From the NCBI RefSeq assembly GCF_014879975.1, contig NZ_CP062500.1:2232001-2296000 (forward strand): a DNA stretch of 64,000 nucleotides. The letters run 5' to 3'. The stretch comes from Vibrio bathopelagicus (lineage in GTDB: Bacteria; Pseudomonadota; Gammaproteobacteria; Enterobacterales; Vibrionaceae). This document shows, one piece after another, positions 47,862 through 57,008 of the stretch. The notes beneath the pieces are model-generated. The model ran no database searches. It was not told where the DNA came from and saw only the letters and a list, made by a program, of their open reading frames with translations. Numbering within the stretch: position 1 is the first letter of the stretch; each line of letters opens with the position of its first letter. A program made the translations under genes and the position numbers.

Positions 47862-48059
47862 TCTTATTTATACCGTAATTGGTTTAACGACAATTATATA
47901 AATAAGGCGATTGAATTCTTTGATCTATTTTATATATTCGATTCATAACATTTAAATTTCGCTCTTATTTGATGCCAATCAATCAATAACTAGAAATAAA
48001 AACATAGACACCAAACTACCTATAAAGTGCTAGTCATCAATAACAATAGGCATCTTAGA
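47862..48059. promoter_or_regulatory. Divergent promoter region of the chaperone and dmsA genes
   Basis: About 200 AT-rich bases. TATAAA at 48021-48026 is a candidate -10 box for dmsA; the FNR site is listed separately. Confidence 0.55.
47970..47983. promoter_or_regulatory. Consensus FNR box upstream of dmsA
   Basis: TTGATGCCAATCAA matches TTGAT-N4-ATCAA exactly. It lies about 80 bases before dmsA and about 110 before the chaperone gene and should place both under anaerobic control. Confidence 0.88.
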
Positions 48060-50498
48060 ATGACGAATAAGAAAGAATCTGGGGTAATGAATCTTACTCG
48101 AAGAGGCTTCATGAAGGCTTCTTCTGCGGTAGGTAGCGCAGCCGCACTCGCGGGCGGTATCGCTTTACCTTTCAAATCCAAACCAGTAGCGGCTGCGGTT
48201 GCTGAAAGTGTGGATGAGAAAATCGTATGGAGTGCATGTACTGTAAACTGTGGCTCTCGCTGCCCATTACGTATGCATGTGCAAAACGGTGAAATCAAAT
48301 ACGTAGAAACTGACAATACTGGTACTGACGAATACGGTCATCACCAAGTTCGTGCTTGTCTACGTGGTCGCTCTATGCGCCGCCGTGTTTACAACCCAGA
48401 TCGCCTGAAATACCCAATGAAACGTGTTGGTAAACGTGGTGAAGGTAAATTCAAACGTATTAGCTGGGAAGAAGCTTACGATGAAGTTGCTGGCACCATG
48501 CAGCGCCTTATCAAAGATTACGGTAACGACACTATCTACCTAAACTACGGTACAGGTACACTTGGCGGTACGGTGACTAAATCTTGGCCACCAGCGCAAA
48601 CGCTGATTGCTCGTCTAATGAACCTTAGTGGTGGTTATCTAAACCATTACGGTGACTACTCAACAGCGCAAATCGCGAAAGGCTTGAGCTACACCTACGG
48701 TGGTTGGGCAAACAACAACTCTTTCTCTGATCTAGAGAACACCAAGCTTAACATCCAGTTTGGTAACAACCCTGCTGAGACACGTATGTCTGGCGGCGGT
48801 CTGATCCACCACTACGTTGAAAGCAAAAATAAATCAAACGCAAGAACGATCATCATCGATCCACGTTACACCGATACTGCCGGTGGCCGTGAAGATCAAT
48901 GGATCCCAATTCGCCCTTCTACGGATGCTGCATTGGTTGCAGGCCTTGCGCATGTGATGATCACTGAAGACTTGGTCGATCAACCATTCCTAGACAAATA
49001 CTGTGTCGGTTACGACGAGAAGACCCTTCCTGCATCAGCACCTAAAAACAGCGACTACAAATCTTACATCCTAGGTTTAGGTGAAGATGGCGTAGAGAAG
49101 ACGCCGGAGTGGGCTTCTAAGATCACAGGTATTCCAGTTGATACCATCGTTAAACTTGGTCGAGAAATGGGTACAGCGAAGCCATGTGCTATCCACCAAG
49201 GTTGGGGGTTACAACGCACTGCGAACGGTGAGCTAGCTTGTCGTGCGATTGCGATGCTGTCGCTACTAACCGGTTCTGTTGGTGTATCAGGTGGTTCTAC
49301 AGGTGCACGTGAAAGTGACATCAATATTCCATTTGTTCGCTTCCCTACTGTGCCAAACCCAGTTGAAACGTCTATTTCAATGTTCATGTGGACAGACGCG
49401 ATTTACCGTCACCATGAAATGACTGACATCACTGATGGTGTTCGTGGTGCTGAACGCCTTAAAAACCCAATCAAGATGATCTGGAACTACGCAGGTAATT
49501 GCATCATCAACCAACACTCAGACATCAACAAGACTCACGCGATTCTTCAAGATGAAAGTGCGTGTGAAATGATTGTTGTGGTTGATAACCATATGACCTC
49601 TTCAGCGAAATACGCCGATATCATCCTGCCAGATTTAACAACATCAGAGCAAGACGACTGGTGTATGGATGGTAAAGCATCGAACATGCCTTACTTCATC
49701 TACGCGCAGAAAGCGATTGAGCCTCAGTTCGAAGCGAAATCTATCTACGAGATGTGTTCTCAACTGGCGAAGCGCATGGGCGTGGAAAAAGAGTTCACAG
49801 AAGGCCGTACTCAAGAACAGTGGATTGAACATCTTTACGCTGAAACTCGAAAGAACGATCCAACACTACCGACCTTCGAAGAGATGAAAGAACTGGGTAT
49901 CTACAAACGTAGCTACGATCACCACTACATCGCTTATGAAGATTTCCGTAAAGATCCAGAAGCAAACCCACTAACCACACCAAGTGGCAAGATCGAGATC
50001 TACTCAGAGCAACTGGCTGATATCGCGAAAACTTGGAAGCTAAAAGAAGACGAAGTGATTCACCCACTTCCGATTTATGCGGATTCTTTCGAAGGCCACA
50101 ACGACCCATTAGTAGAGAAGTACCCACTTCAGCTAACCGGCTTCCACTACAAAGCGCGTACTCACTCCACTTACGGCAACGTTGCAGAAATCAAAGCAGC
50201 CGCACCGCAAGAGTTGTGGATCAACCCAATCGATGCCAAAGAACGTGGTATCGAAAACGGCGACATGGTGAGTATTTTCAACGACCGTGGCGAAGTTCAT
50301 ATTCCAGCGAAAGTGACACCAAGGATTCTTCCTCGAGTTGTCGCACTAGGCGAAGGTGCATGGTACGCACCAGATGGTCAGAAGATCGACCATGCAGGCT
50401 CTATCAACGTGTTGACCACTCAACGCCCGAGCCCACTTGCTAAGGGTAACCCTCAGCATACAAACCTAGTTCAAATCAAAGCGCTAAAGAAAGCATAA
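48060..50498 (+). CDS. dmsA: DmsA, molybdopterin DMSO/TMAO-type reductase catalytic subunit
   Basis: An 812-residue catalytic subunit with very high resemblance to E. coli DmsA over its whole length. A Tat signal LTRRGFMKASSAVG is followed by the Cys ligand region CTVNCGSRCP and later ACLRGRSMRR, then molybdopterin-binding segments such as LNYGTGTLGGT, FGNNPAETRMSGGG and PLQLTGFHYKARTHSTYGN (adjacent blocks). It reduces DMSO and related N- and S-oxides at the outer face of the membrane. The start could be 48060 or 48087. It is first in dmsABC. Confidence 0.96.
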   Translation: MTNKKESGVMNLTRRGFMKASSAVGSAAALAGGIALPFKSKPVAAAVAESVDEKIVWSACTVNCGSRCPLRMHVQNGEIKYVETDNTGTDEYGHHQVRACLRGRSMRRRVYNPDRLKYPMKRVGKRGEGKFKRISWEEAYDEVAGTMQRLIKDYGNDTIYLNYGTGTLGGTVTKSWPPAQTLIARLMNLSGGYLNHYGDYSTAQIAKGLSYTYGGWANNNSFSDLENTKLNIQFGNNPAETRMSGGGLIHHYVESKNKSNARTIIIDPRYTDTAGGREDQWIPIRPSTDAALVAGLAHVMITEDLVDQPFLDKYCVGYDEKTLPASAPKNSDYKSYILGLGEDGVEKTPEWASKITGIPVDTIVKLGREMGTAKPCAIHQGWGLQRTANGELACRAIAMLSLLTGSVGVSGGSTGARESDINIPFVRFPTVPNPVETSISMFMWTDAIYRHHEMTDITDGVRGAERLKNPIKMIWNYAGNCIINQHSDINKTHAILQDESACEMIVVVDNHMTSSAKYADIILPDLTTSEQDDWCMDGKASNMPYFIYAQKAIEPQFEAKSIYEMCSQLAKRMGVEKEFTEGRTQEQWIEHLYAETRKNDPTLPTFEEMKELGIYKRSYDHHYIAYEDFRKDPEANPLTTPSGKIEIYSEQLADIAKTWKLKEDEVIHPLPIYADSFEGHNDPLVEKYPLQLTGFHYKARTHSTYGNVAEIKAAAPQELWINPIDAKERGIENGDMVSIFNDRGEVHIPAKVTPRILPRVVALGEGAWYAPDGQKIDHAGSINVLTTQRPSPLAKGNPQHTNLVQIKALKKA

Positions 50499-50509
50499 GG
50501 TAGGTTGGA

Positions 50510-51130
50510 ATGAAACAATACGGCTTTTACATTGATTCAAGTAAATGCACGGGTTGTAAAACCTGTCAGCTTGCTTGTAAAGATTATAACGATCTCGACA
50601 TCAAAACGAACTACCGTCGCGTGTACGAATACGCAGGTGGTGGCTTCACTCAAGATGGCGATACCTGGGTTCAGAAAGATGTCTTTTCTTACTACCTTTC
50701 TATCGCTTGTAACCACTGTACTAACCCAGCGTGTGTGAAAGTGTGCCCTTCGGGCGCAATGCACAAACGCGATGAAGACGGTTTGGTTGTGGTTGATGAG
50801 AGCGTTTGTATTGGTTGTCAGCACTGTAGCAATGCGTGTCCTTACGGCGCACCACAATACAATGCGAAGAAAGGTCACATGACCAAATGCGATGGTTGCT
50901 ACCAACGTGTTTCTGAAGGCAAACAACCTATCTGTGTTGAGTCTTGCCCACTTCGTGCATTGGAGTTTGGTGAAATCAATACACTTCGCGAGAAGTACGG
51001 TTCTGGTGCAGATGTGGCGCCACTGCCATCTTCAGCCGAAACACTGCCAAACATCGTGATAAAGCTGAACAAAAACGCGAAGCCGACTGGCGATACCAGT
51101 GGTCACCTAGCAAACCCGAAGGAGGTGTAA
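50510..51130 (+). CDS. dmsB: DmsB, iron-sulfur subunit
   Basis: A 206-residue electron-transfer subunit with four [4Fe-4S] sites: CTGCKTCQLACKDYND, CNHCTNPACVKVCP, CIGCQHCSNACPYGAP and CDGCYQ with CVESCP. It carries electrons from DmsC to DmsA. It begins 11 bases after dmsA and 1 base before dmsC. Confidence 0.97.
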   Translation: MKQYGFYIDSSKCTGCKTCQLACKDYNDLDIKTNYRRVYEYAGGGFTQDGDTWVQKDVFSYYLSIACNHCTNPACVKVCPSGAMHKRDEDGLVVVDESVCIGCQHCSNACPYGAPQYNAKKGHMTKCDGCYQRVSEGKQPICVESCPLRALEFGEINTLREKYGSGADVAPLPSSAETLPNIVIKLNKNAKPTGDTSGHLANPKEV

Positions 51131-51131
51131 G

Positions 51132-51977
51132 ATGATTTTTCATGAGTGGTCTTTGATCTTCTTTACGGTACTGGCTCAAACAGCCGTGGGTGGTTACTTA
51201 CTGATTGGCGCACGTGCACTGGTACTTGGCCATGACGAAGAGAAGCTAAACAGCTACAAGGTTCCAATGTTCATTCTGTGGGCACTTATGGGGCTTGGTT
51301 TCATGTTCTCGACAACGCACCTAGGTTCTCCACTGCGCGCGTTTAATGCCTTTAACCAACTAGGTTCTGCATGGCTATCTAACGAGGTATTCTTCGGTGC
51401 AGCATTCTTCGCAGTAGGCGGCCTACAATGGCTACTTTCTGTAGTTAAGAAAGGTGGCGTTGCTATTCAGAAAGCACTGATGGTTGGCGCTATGGTGCTG
51501 GGTGTTATCTTCATGTACGCGATGATCAACGTATACATGATCAACACAGTACCGACATGGGACAACATCTACACACCGCTAAGCTTCATCATGACGATGG
51601 TTGTGGGTGGTTTGCTGCTGTCTCAATTCGTGATTGTATTCGCTAACGACAGCCGCTTTACCGTTGACCGCAACATCACGATGCTGGCTGTTATTGCAGT
51701 TGCGATCAGCTTGCTTGTAACAGTAGGCAAACTGAACCTAATCGGTGACATCCAAACTTCAGCAGCAAAAGCATCTGAGTTGGTTGACGGTTTAGGTAGC
51801 TATGTGATTCTTCAAGTGGCATTGCTGATGGCAAGCTTGTTGGTTTGGATTCTACCTATGCTGAACAAAGCAAAGGTGAACCCAGTAAACCTAGGCTTAG
51901 CATTGGTACTGTTCTTAGCTTCAGAACTCATTGGCCGTGGTTTGTTCTACAGCCTACATATGACAAGCGGTTTGTAA
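51132..51977 (+). CDS. dmsC: DmsC, membrane anchor subunit
   Basis: A 281-residue membrane protein with about eight helices. FHEWSLIFFTVLAQTAVGGY and FSTTHLGSPLRAFNAFNQLG (adjacent conserved pieces) are typical of DmsC, the menaquinol-oxidising anchor. It is the last gene of dmsABC, with a terminator about 110 bases downstream. Confidence 0.96.
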   Translation: MIFHEWSLIFFTVLAQTAVGGYLLIGARALVLGHDEEKLNSYKVPMFILWALMGLGFMFSTTHLGSPLRAFNAFNQLGSAWLSNEVFFGAAFFAVGGLQWLLSVVKKGGVAIQKALMVGAMVLGVIFMYAMINVYMINTVPTWDNIYTPLSFIMTMVVGGLLLSQFVIVFANDSRFTVDRNITMLAVIAVAISLLVTVGKLNLIGDIQTSAAKASELVDGLGSYVILQVALLMASLLVWILPMLNKAKVNPVNLGLALVLFLASELIGRGLFYSLHMTSGL

Positions 51978-52086
51978 TCGTTTAGTCGTTTATAGTCGGT
52001 AGCAGTTGCTAATCGTTAGCTACTGGTAACCATTGGCTACTGAGCTATTCGCCACTTGTTGGCTTATCTAGAAGGCTAGATAAACA

Positions 52087-52123
52087 AAAGGCCTCACAAC
52101 CCTATGGATGTGAGGCCTTTTTA
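52087..52123 (+). terminator. Terminator of dmsABC
   Basis: AAAAGGCCTCACA pairs with TGTGAGGCCTTTTT around a 10-base loop. Confidence 0.92.
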
Positions 52124-52177
52124 TTTGTTAGGTTCAAGAGCTAACTAAGTAGAAGCTTGATTATCGAGTCTAAAGAC

Positions 52178-53416
52178 TTACTTGATGATCGCCGAAGGGA
52201 TAAACATATCCTTCACGCGTTTTAATGAAGAGTAATCACCAAACATAGGTTTGTTGTCTAGGTGTCTTCTCAGCATATCTGCCGCAACGGTTTTGATAAT
52301 GGTGCGCGCATCTTCACGATTATATTGGCGGTAAAACTCAAGCACTTGCCCCCACTCACCCGCTTCGCTCGATAGTGCAATGCTGAATGTATTACCTTCT
52401 AACTTGCCCGTCACTAAGGCTAATTCAGTGCCACACTTTTCTCTTGTTGCGCCAGCCAATGCAAACGTAGCCGCTAATGGATCGCTCTTTTCAAGCTCAC
52501 TCTCTTTTGGTTCAGCCATCACCCAAGAATGCCCAAAGCAATCTTCAACCTGCTCATTCGATTGTAGCCAAGCCGAAAGCGCGCCTTTGGTCGACACTTC
52601 AGATACAGACAAGGTTTTCTTTCTCTCTGCCATGATATGGCCAATATGGTCAATCATCGGCTCATCAACACTGACTACATTGCTCTCTAACAGTTTGTAC
52701 ACCATTTGTAGCAGTTTAACGCGCGTTTCTAATCCAGACTTAGGCCCAAACAGTTTTACCTCAATGAACGGCAGATAAGAGCGATAACCCAACTCATAGC
52801 CTTCAGGCAGTTTCAATTGGTTCAACACATCAGAGATACCCGACTCAGATAAGCCAAAGGTAAATAGTCGACTGCATTCAGAGGCAACCACTTGAGGATA
52901 AGCGCGTGACAAATCAGGTAGGATTTCAAAGGTCACCATACGCTTGAATTCACTCGGTACACCCGGCGTGAAATAGAATGTCGCATCGTTGATCTTCAGT
53001 TTGAAGCCACACGCAGTTCCGACGGGGTTATCAACAATCTCGGAGCTTGCTGGCAACAAGGCTTGTTTAAGGTTGCTGTCAGGCATCGGCATGCCACGTC
53101 CAAAAAACATCTCTTCCATGCGATCTAGCCACTCAGGGAACATGACTAATTTCTGCTCGGAAGCAGCGGCAGCGGCGGCAGCACTCATGTCATCAGTTGT
53201 CGGCCCTAAACCACCATTGACGATAACCACATCATAGTTAAAGCTCAGCATCAGCAGTTCTTCAATGAGAGCATTCATTTGGTCACCCACAGTAGAACGT
53301 TTGGCGAGAGCAAAGCCGTGTTGGTAAAACTCTCCAGACATCCAAGCTGCGTTTGTGTCTACAATGTCTCCATGAAGAACTTCTTCACCTGTGCTTAACA
53401 TTGCGATTTTCGTCAT
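52178..53416 (-). CDS. cinA: CinA-family protein with degenerate deamidase domain
   Basis: A 412-residue CinA-type protein. The N-terminal MoCF-like domain has STGEEVLHGDIVDTN and NGGLGPTTDD, the usual motifs of nucleotide (ADP-ribose) pyrophosphatase activity. In the C-terminal PncC-like domain the active-site stretch that reads AESCTGG in nicotinamide-mononucleotide deamidases aligns with SEVSTKG here (about residues 265-280), so the catalytic Ser is replaced by Val. The deamidase half is therefore probably inactive. The start at 53416 has AAGGGA upstream. Confidence 0.88.
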   Translation of the reverse strand: MTKIAMLSTGEEVLHGDIVDTNAAWMSGEFYQHGFALAKRSTVGDQMNALIEELLMLSFNYDVVIVNGGLGPTTDDMSAAAAAAASEQKLVMFPEWLDRMEEMFFGRGMPMPDSNLKQALLPASSEIVDNPVGTACGFKLKINDATFYFTPGVPSEFKRMVTFEILPDLSRAYPQVVASECSRLFTFGLSESGISDVLNQLKLPEGYELGYRSYLPFIEVKLFGPKSGLETRVKLLQMVYKLLESNVVSVDEPMIDHIGHIMAERKKTLSVSEVSTKGALSAWLQSNEQVEDCFGHSWVMAEPKESELEKSDPLAATFALAGATREKCGTELALVTGKLEGNTFSIALSSEAGEWGQVLEFYRQYNREDARTIIKTVAADMLRRHLDNKPMFGDYSSLKRVKDMFIPSAIIK

Positions 53417-53625
53417 ATTTCTATCCCTTGTGGTCATAAAAAGACACTGCATTATTCATAAACTGGTCTATGGTTGAATTTGAGACATTCCAGCTTTTCA
53501 CAAATATTATTAATGTTAAATCTAAGGTTTTCTTAGGAAAAGCGATAAATTATTAGTTCCCTAAATCAGGCATTTAATAGATAATTGTGACTCTGATCAA
53601 TTCTTAACTTCTCATGGAGACCCTT

Positions 53626-54534
53626 GTGGCCAAATCACCGTTACTAGCGAAGGTTACTGCTGCATTTTCAATGCTAATGTCAGTTAACTCGGTTGCAAGC
53701 CAATACGACTTCGACCAGCCAATCAACCTTTCTTATTCGGATGAATGTGCTCAAGACTACTGTGTTAATGATAGCTTGTACACCTACAAGCCAAGTGCCA
53801 ATTACGCGCTGAGCGAATCAAGTGATGAGTATGACTTCTCAATCCAACAACCAAAACATATGTTGGTGAGTCAAGAGAAGGATTGGGATTATCTAATGGG
53901 TCAAACCTACACCATTCTGGGTTTAAGTGTCGCTACAGTGGGTCTAATGACTCTGCTACCTGAAAGTATCACTAAGTGGGATGATGACCAACGTGATATC
54001 AGCTCATTAGGTAAAAAGTGGAAAGATAACGTGTCTGAGGGCCCAGTATGGGACCGAGATGAACACTTCCTAAACTACGTGATGCACCCATATTTTGGTG
54101 GTGTTTACTACACGGCTGCACGACACGCTGGTTACGATGAGTTTGAATCTTTCTTATACTCTTGGACCATGTCGACGTTCTTCTGGGAATACGGTGTAGA
54201 AGCGTTTGCTGAAGTGCCTTCTTGGCAAGATCTGTTCATCACACCATTCTTTGGTGCGGTTGTCGGTGAAATGATGCTAGAAGCAGAACAAGACATCGTT
54301 GCTTCTGGTGGTGAAGTGATGGGTTCTCAAACCATGGGTGATGTGTCTCTATTCTTCCTAAACCCTGTGGGCCATATCCATTACTGGGTGAGTGATGCTT
54401 GGGGTGGTGACGCAGAAGTTAACCTGAATACTAACCCTTGGTGGGATAACCAAGACGCCGCGCGATTCGCTTACGACGCTGGCGCACGATACGATTCTCA
54501 GTTTGTTGGTATGAGCTTCAAAGTAACCTTCTAA
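53626..54534 (+). CDS. DUF3943 family protein, exported
   Basis: A 302-residue protein I assign to DUF3943. The GTG at 53626 has GGAG 6 bases upstream and is preferred over the ATG at 53614, which lacks a site. A hydrophobic signal ends near SVAS. Family hallmarks include DRDEHFLNYVMHPYFGG, WEYGVEAFAEVPSWQDL and a C-terminal Phe (KVTF), the last hinting at an outer membrane protein. Function is unknown. Confidence 0.82.
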   Translation: MAKSPLLAKVTAAFSMLMSVNSVASQYDFDQPINLSYSDECAQDYCVNDSLYTYKPSANYALSESSDEYDFSIQQPKHMLVSQEKDWDYLMGQTYTILGLSVATVGLMTLLPESITKWDDDQRDISSLGKKWKDNVSEGPVWDRDEHFLNYVMHPYFGGVYYTAARHAGYDEFESFLYSWTMSTFFWEYGVEAFAEVPSWQDLFITPFFGAVVGEMMLEAEQDIVASGGEVMGSQTMGDVSLFFLNPVGHIHYWVSDAWGGDAEVNLNTNPWWDNQDAARFAYDAGARYDSQFVGMSFKVTF

Positions 54535-54594
54535 GTCGGCTTTCTTATTACTGAGCTCTAAGTTACTGCCCACAAATAATAACGACAACTCTTC

Positions 54595-54623
54595 TAAAAA
54601 GCGGCTCTCTAGCCGCTTTTTTT
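54595..54623 (+). terminator. Terminator of the DUF3943 gene
   Basis: AAAAAGCGGCT pairs with AGCCGCTTTTT around CTCT, followed by more T. Confidence 0.92.
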
Positions 54624-54787
54624 GTGCCCTACTCTTCATTCTCTTTTTTTGCATCGAAGCTTAGTTTCAAAAATTGACGTAGGTCAAACATTGTTCGATG
54701 TAAACTTCTACACTGAAATTAAAGAATTTTATCGCGTGATATCAAACATTTAATTAGCAACGATTAATTGAGACTTTGGGGGCTGAT

Positions 54788-55300
54788 ATGAACAGTACAT
54801 TTATCGTAAACTTTATCGGAAAAGCATCACCAGCAACAATCAAGCAACTTGCTGCGGTTACTCACGAAAACGACGGGAAATGGCTCATCAGTAAAGTGAA
54901 CTTTATTGAAGACCAAGTCGCAGGCGTACTCAAGGTTCAACTTCCAGCCATCAACGAATCAATTGTCAAAGAAGCTTTCAGCGCCAATGCTGACTTGATC
55001 GTGCAGTTTGTTGATTCAGACCATACTCACAACGCACAAGACACAATACATCACCTACGACTCGACTCGAACGACCGAGCAGGCATCGTCAACGAAGTAA
55101 CACATGTATTGGATAGACAAGGGATCAGCATTCTCGATATGGATTGCCACCGAGTCTTCATCGCTGGCGGCGGTGGTGTTAGCTCAAGTTTATTTACTTC
55201 TAAGATCGCCGTTAAGCTGCCAATTGAAGTTCTGATTGATGATGTCGTCAACGAGTTAGAAACGCTCAGCGAAGATACTCGAGTGATTATTGAGAGCTAA
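54788..55300 (+). CDS. GcvR-like ACT-domain regulator
   Basis: A 170-residue protein of two ACT-like domains. The second has LDSNDRAGIVNEVTHVLDRQGISILDM, the typical ACT signature of GcvR, which controls the glycine cleavage operon with GcvA in E. coli. Other gcv genes are not in this window and the assignment is by family. The ATG at 54788 has GGGGG upstream. It has its own terminator. Confidence 0.85.
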   Translation: MNSTFIVNFIGKASPATIKQLAAVTHENDGKWLISKVNFIEDQVAGVLKVQLPAINESIVKEAFSANADLIVQFVDSDHTHNAQDTIHHLRLDSNDRAGIVNEVTHVLDRQGISILDMDCHRVFIAGGGGVSSSLFTSKIAVKLPIEVLIDDVVNELETLSEDTRVIIES

Positions 55301-55360
55301 CGGATAGCACTTAACTTCTTTCCTAACTCTTTTCTCTGGTTAACAATTATCCAAAAACAT

Positions 55361-55389
55361 AAAGAGCAGCTCATTGGCTGCTCTTTTTA
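55361..55389. terminator. Terminator between the ACT protein gene and nspC
   Basis: AAAGAGCAGC pairs with GCTGCTCTTT around a 6-base loop, with an A-rich and a T-rich flank; it lies between convergent genes. Confidence 0.88.
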
Positions 55390-55411
55390 TTGCTCTGAAG
55401 CGATGACTCAG

Positions 55412-56545
55412 TTATTGAACTGACCATTGTGACAATGAGCGTTTGAAGTCTTCATAACCAAACTCATTCAGCTTTTGAACGTCACCATTGCTGCGCTCGC
55501 AATAGATCGATGGCATTTTCAGACCATTGAACCAGTTCAGTTTCACCATGGTGTAACCCGCACTGTCCAACAGATGAAGCTTTTGGCCAATCTTCAACGG
55601 TTCATCAAAGCTTACTTCGCAAAACTGATCGCCCGCAAGGCATGAACACGAACCAATCACATAGTCATGGCTACCGTTTTCAGAGGCTTCTAATACCGAT
55701 GCAGGTTCATTGTAGATAAGCGTATCAAGGCGATGAGCTTCGGTTGCCGAATCGACAATTGCCGTTTTCTTCACGTTCTCAACGATATCAACCACAGTCA
55801 CAACTAAGTCAGTCGTCTTAGTAATGATAGCTTCACCCGGTTCAAGGTACATCTGCACACCGTGCTTTTCAGAGAAGGCTTTTAGCGCAAGGCCCAGTTT
55901 CTCGATGTCATAGCCCGGCCATGTGAAGAACACACCACCGCCCATGCTCACCCAGTCCAACTTATCTAAGTGCTCACCAAACTGTTCTGAAATTGAATCA
56001 AGCAGGCCGATAAATGCGTCGACATCTTTGTTCTCGCAGTTCATGTGGAACATCACGCCATTGATCTCATCGAAGATCTCAGGCTTGATGTGATCAGCTT
56101 GCACACCCAAACGAGAGTACTGACGCGCAGGGTTTGCTAAGTCTTGCCCTGCATAGCTGACGCCTGGGTTTAAACGCAAACCCAGCGAAGCCTTACCTTC
56201 AACGATATGTCTGTACGCCGCGAACTGGCTTTGTGAATTGAAGATCATCTTGTCGCAGATATCAGCAACTTCTCTCACGTCATCTTCGCTGTAACCCACA
56301 CTGTAAGCGTGCGTTTCGCCACCGAAGGTTTCGTGACCAAGCTTCACTTCGTATGGACCAGAGCTGGTCGTGCCATCGAGGTAAGGTTTGATGATGTCAA
56401 ACACCCCCCATGTAGAGAAACACTTGAGTGCCAATACCAACTTCACACCTGAAATCTCTTTCAGCTGCTTGGCTATCTCTAAATTCGCAATCAACTTCTC
56501 TTCGTTGATCATGAAATAAGGCGTTTTTAGTTCATTGTTTTGCAT
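55412..56545 (-). CDS. nspC: NspC, carboxynorspermidine decarboxylase
   Basis: A 377-residue PLP enzyme of the alanine-racemase fold that decarboxylates carboxynorspermidine to norspermidine. The PLP lysine is in [15 protein letters not shown], and the substrate Cys is in [14 protein letters not shown]. The C-terminus has [16 protein letters not shown]. In V. cholerae NspC is needed for norspermidine and affects biofilm formation (family knowledge). It is the last gene of the pathway here, separated from the dehydrogenase gene by 463 bases of repeats. Confidence 0.96.
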   Translation of the reverse strand: MQNNELKTPYFMINEEKLIANLEIAKQLKEISGVKLVLALKCFSTWGVFDIIKPYLDGTTSSGPYEVKLGHETFGGETHAYSVGYSEDDVREVADICDKMIFNSQSQFAAYRHIVEGKASLGLRLNPGVSYAGQDLANPARQYSRLGVQADHIKPEIFDEINGVMFHMNCENKDVDAFIGLLDSISEQFGEHLDKLDWVSMGGGVFFTWPGYDIEKLGLALKAFSEKHGVQMYLEPGEAIITKTTDLVVTVVDIVENVKKTAIVDSATEAHRLDTLIYNEPASVLEASENGSHDYVIGSCSCLAGDQFCEVSFDEPLKIGQKLHLLDSAGYTMVKLNWFNGLKMPSIYCERSNGDVQKLNEFGYEDFKRSLSQWSVQ

Positions 56546-56657
56546 GTTAATACCTTGCGGCCCTCGAGTTCACGAAGACACATGATAATCGAACAAAGCC
56601 GACGCTGATGCGTCGGCTCAATATAAGTAAGTACATTGGGAGTCTTTAAGTGTATTA

Positions 56658-56700
56658 GAGATTCCCTATTACACTCGTTCCTCGTTTTAGGGAATGACGA
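56658..56700 (+). repeat. Dispersed palindromic repeat, copy A
   Basis: GAGATTCCCTATTACACTCG, then TTCCTCGTTTTAGGGAATGACG. The arm TTCCCTA can pair with TAGGGAA. Confidence 0.8.
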
Positions 56701-56799
56701 TTTCTGCATTACTGATTAGATGAGGTAAATATCTTTTTCGTCAAATGCCAGAGAAAATAATCACCTTTCGTCATCCTATAACGGAGTAAATATACTCTC

Positions 56800-56841
56800 C
56801 GTCATCCCCAAGAGGGAAGAATGAGCGAGTTGGGGATCTCT
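56800..56841 (-). repeat. Dispersed palindromic repeat, copy B (inverted)
   Basis: Reverse complement begins GAGATCCCCAACTCG and ends CTTGGGGATGACG; same layout with variant arms (ATCCCCAA / TTGGGGAT). Confidence 0.75.
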
Positions 56842-56879
56842 CAAAGCCACCTGTCGTTCAATAGAAATCGACAGCAGCT

Positions 56880-56922
56880 TAGATTCCCTATTACGCTCGT
56901 CCCTCACTATAGCTAATGACGA
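56880..56922 (+). repeat. Dispersed palindromic repeat, copy C (degenerate)
   Basis: AGATTCCCTATTACGCTCGT, then CCCTCACTATAGCTAATGACG. The right arm has lost perfect pairing. Confidence 0.7.
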
Positions 56923-57008
56923 TGTTCTTAGTCATCTCATCGAAGAAGTAACCATCACCTTCGTCATTCCCCCAGTAATTCCAAGCGAGATAAGAGCCTA
57001 ACTATGTA

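Larger units (their letters stand above)
56546..57008. other. Spacer of dispersed repeats between carboxynorspermidine dehydrogenase and nspC
   Basis: 463 bases with no gene. It holds three copies of a roughly 42-base repeat family (listed separately) and further related fragments such as CGTCATTCCCCCAG near 56963. Confidence 0.75.

Noticed and set aside
50033..50443. A 136-residue Arg/Ser-rich frame inside dmsA
   Set aside because: It is an out-of-frame shadow of the strongly conserved dmsA coding sequence.
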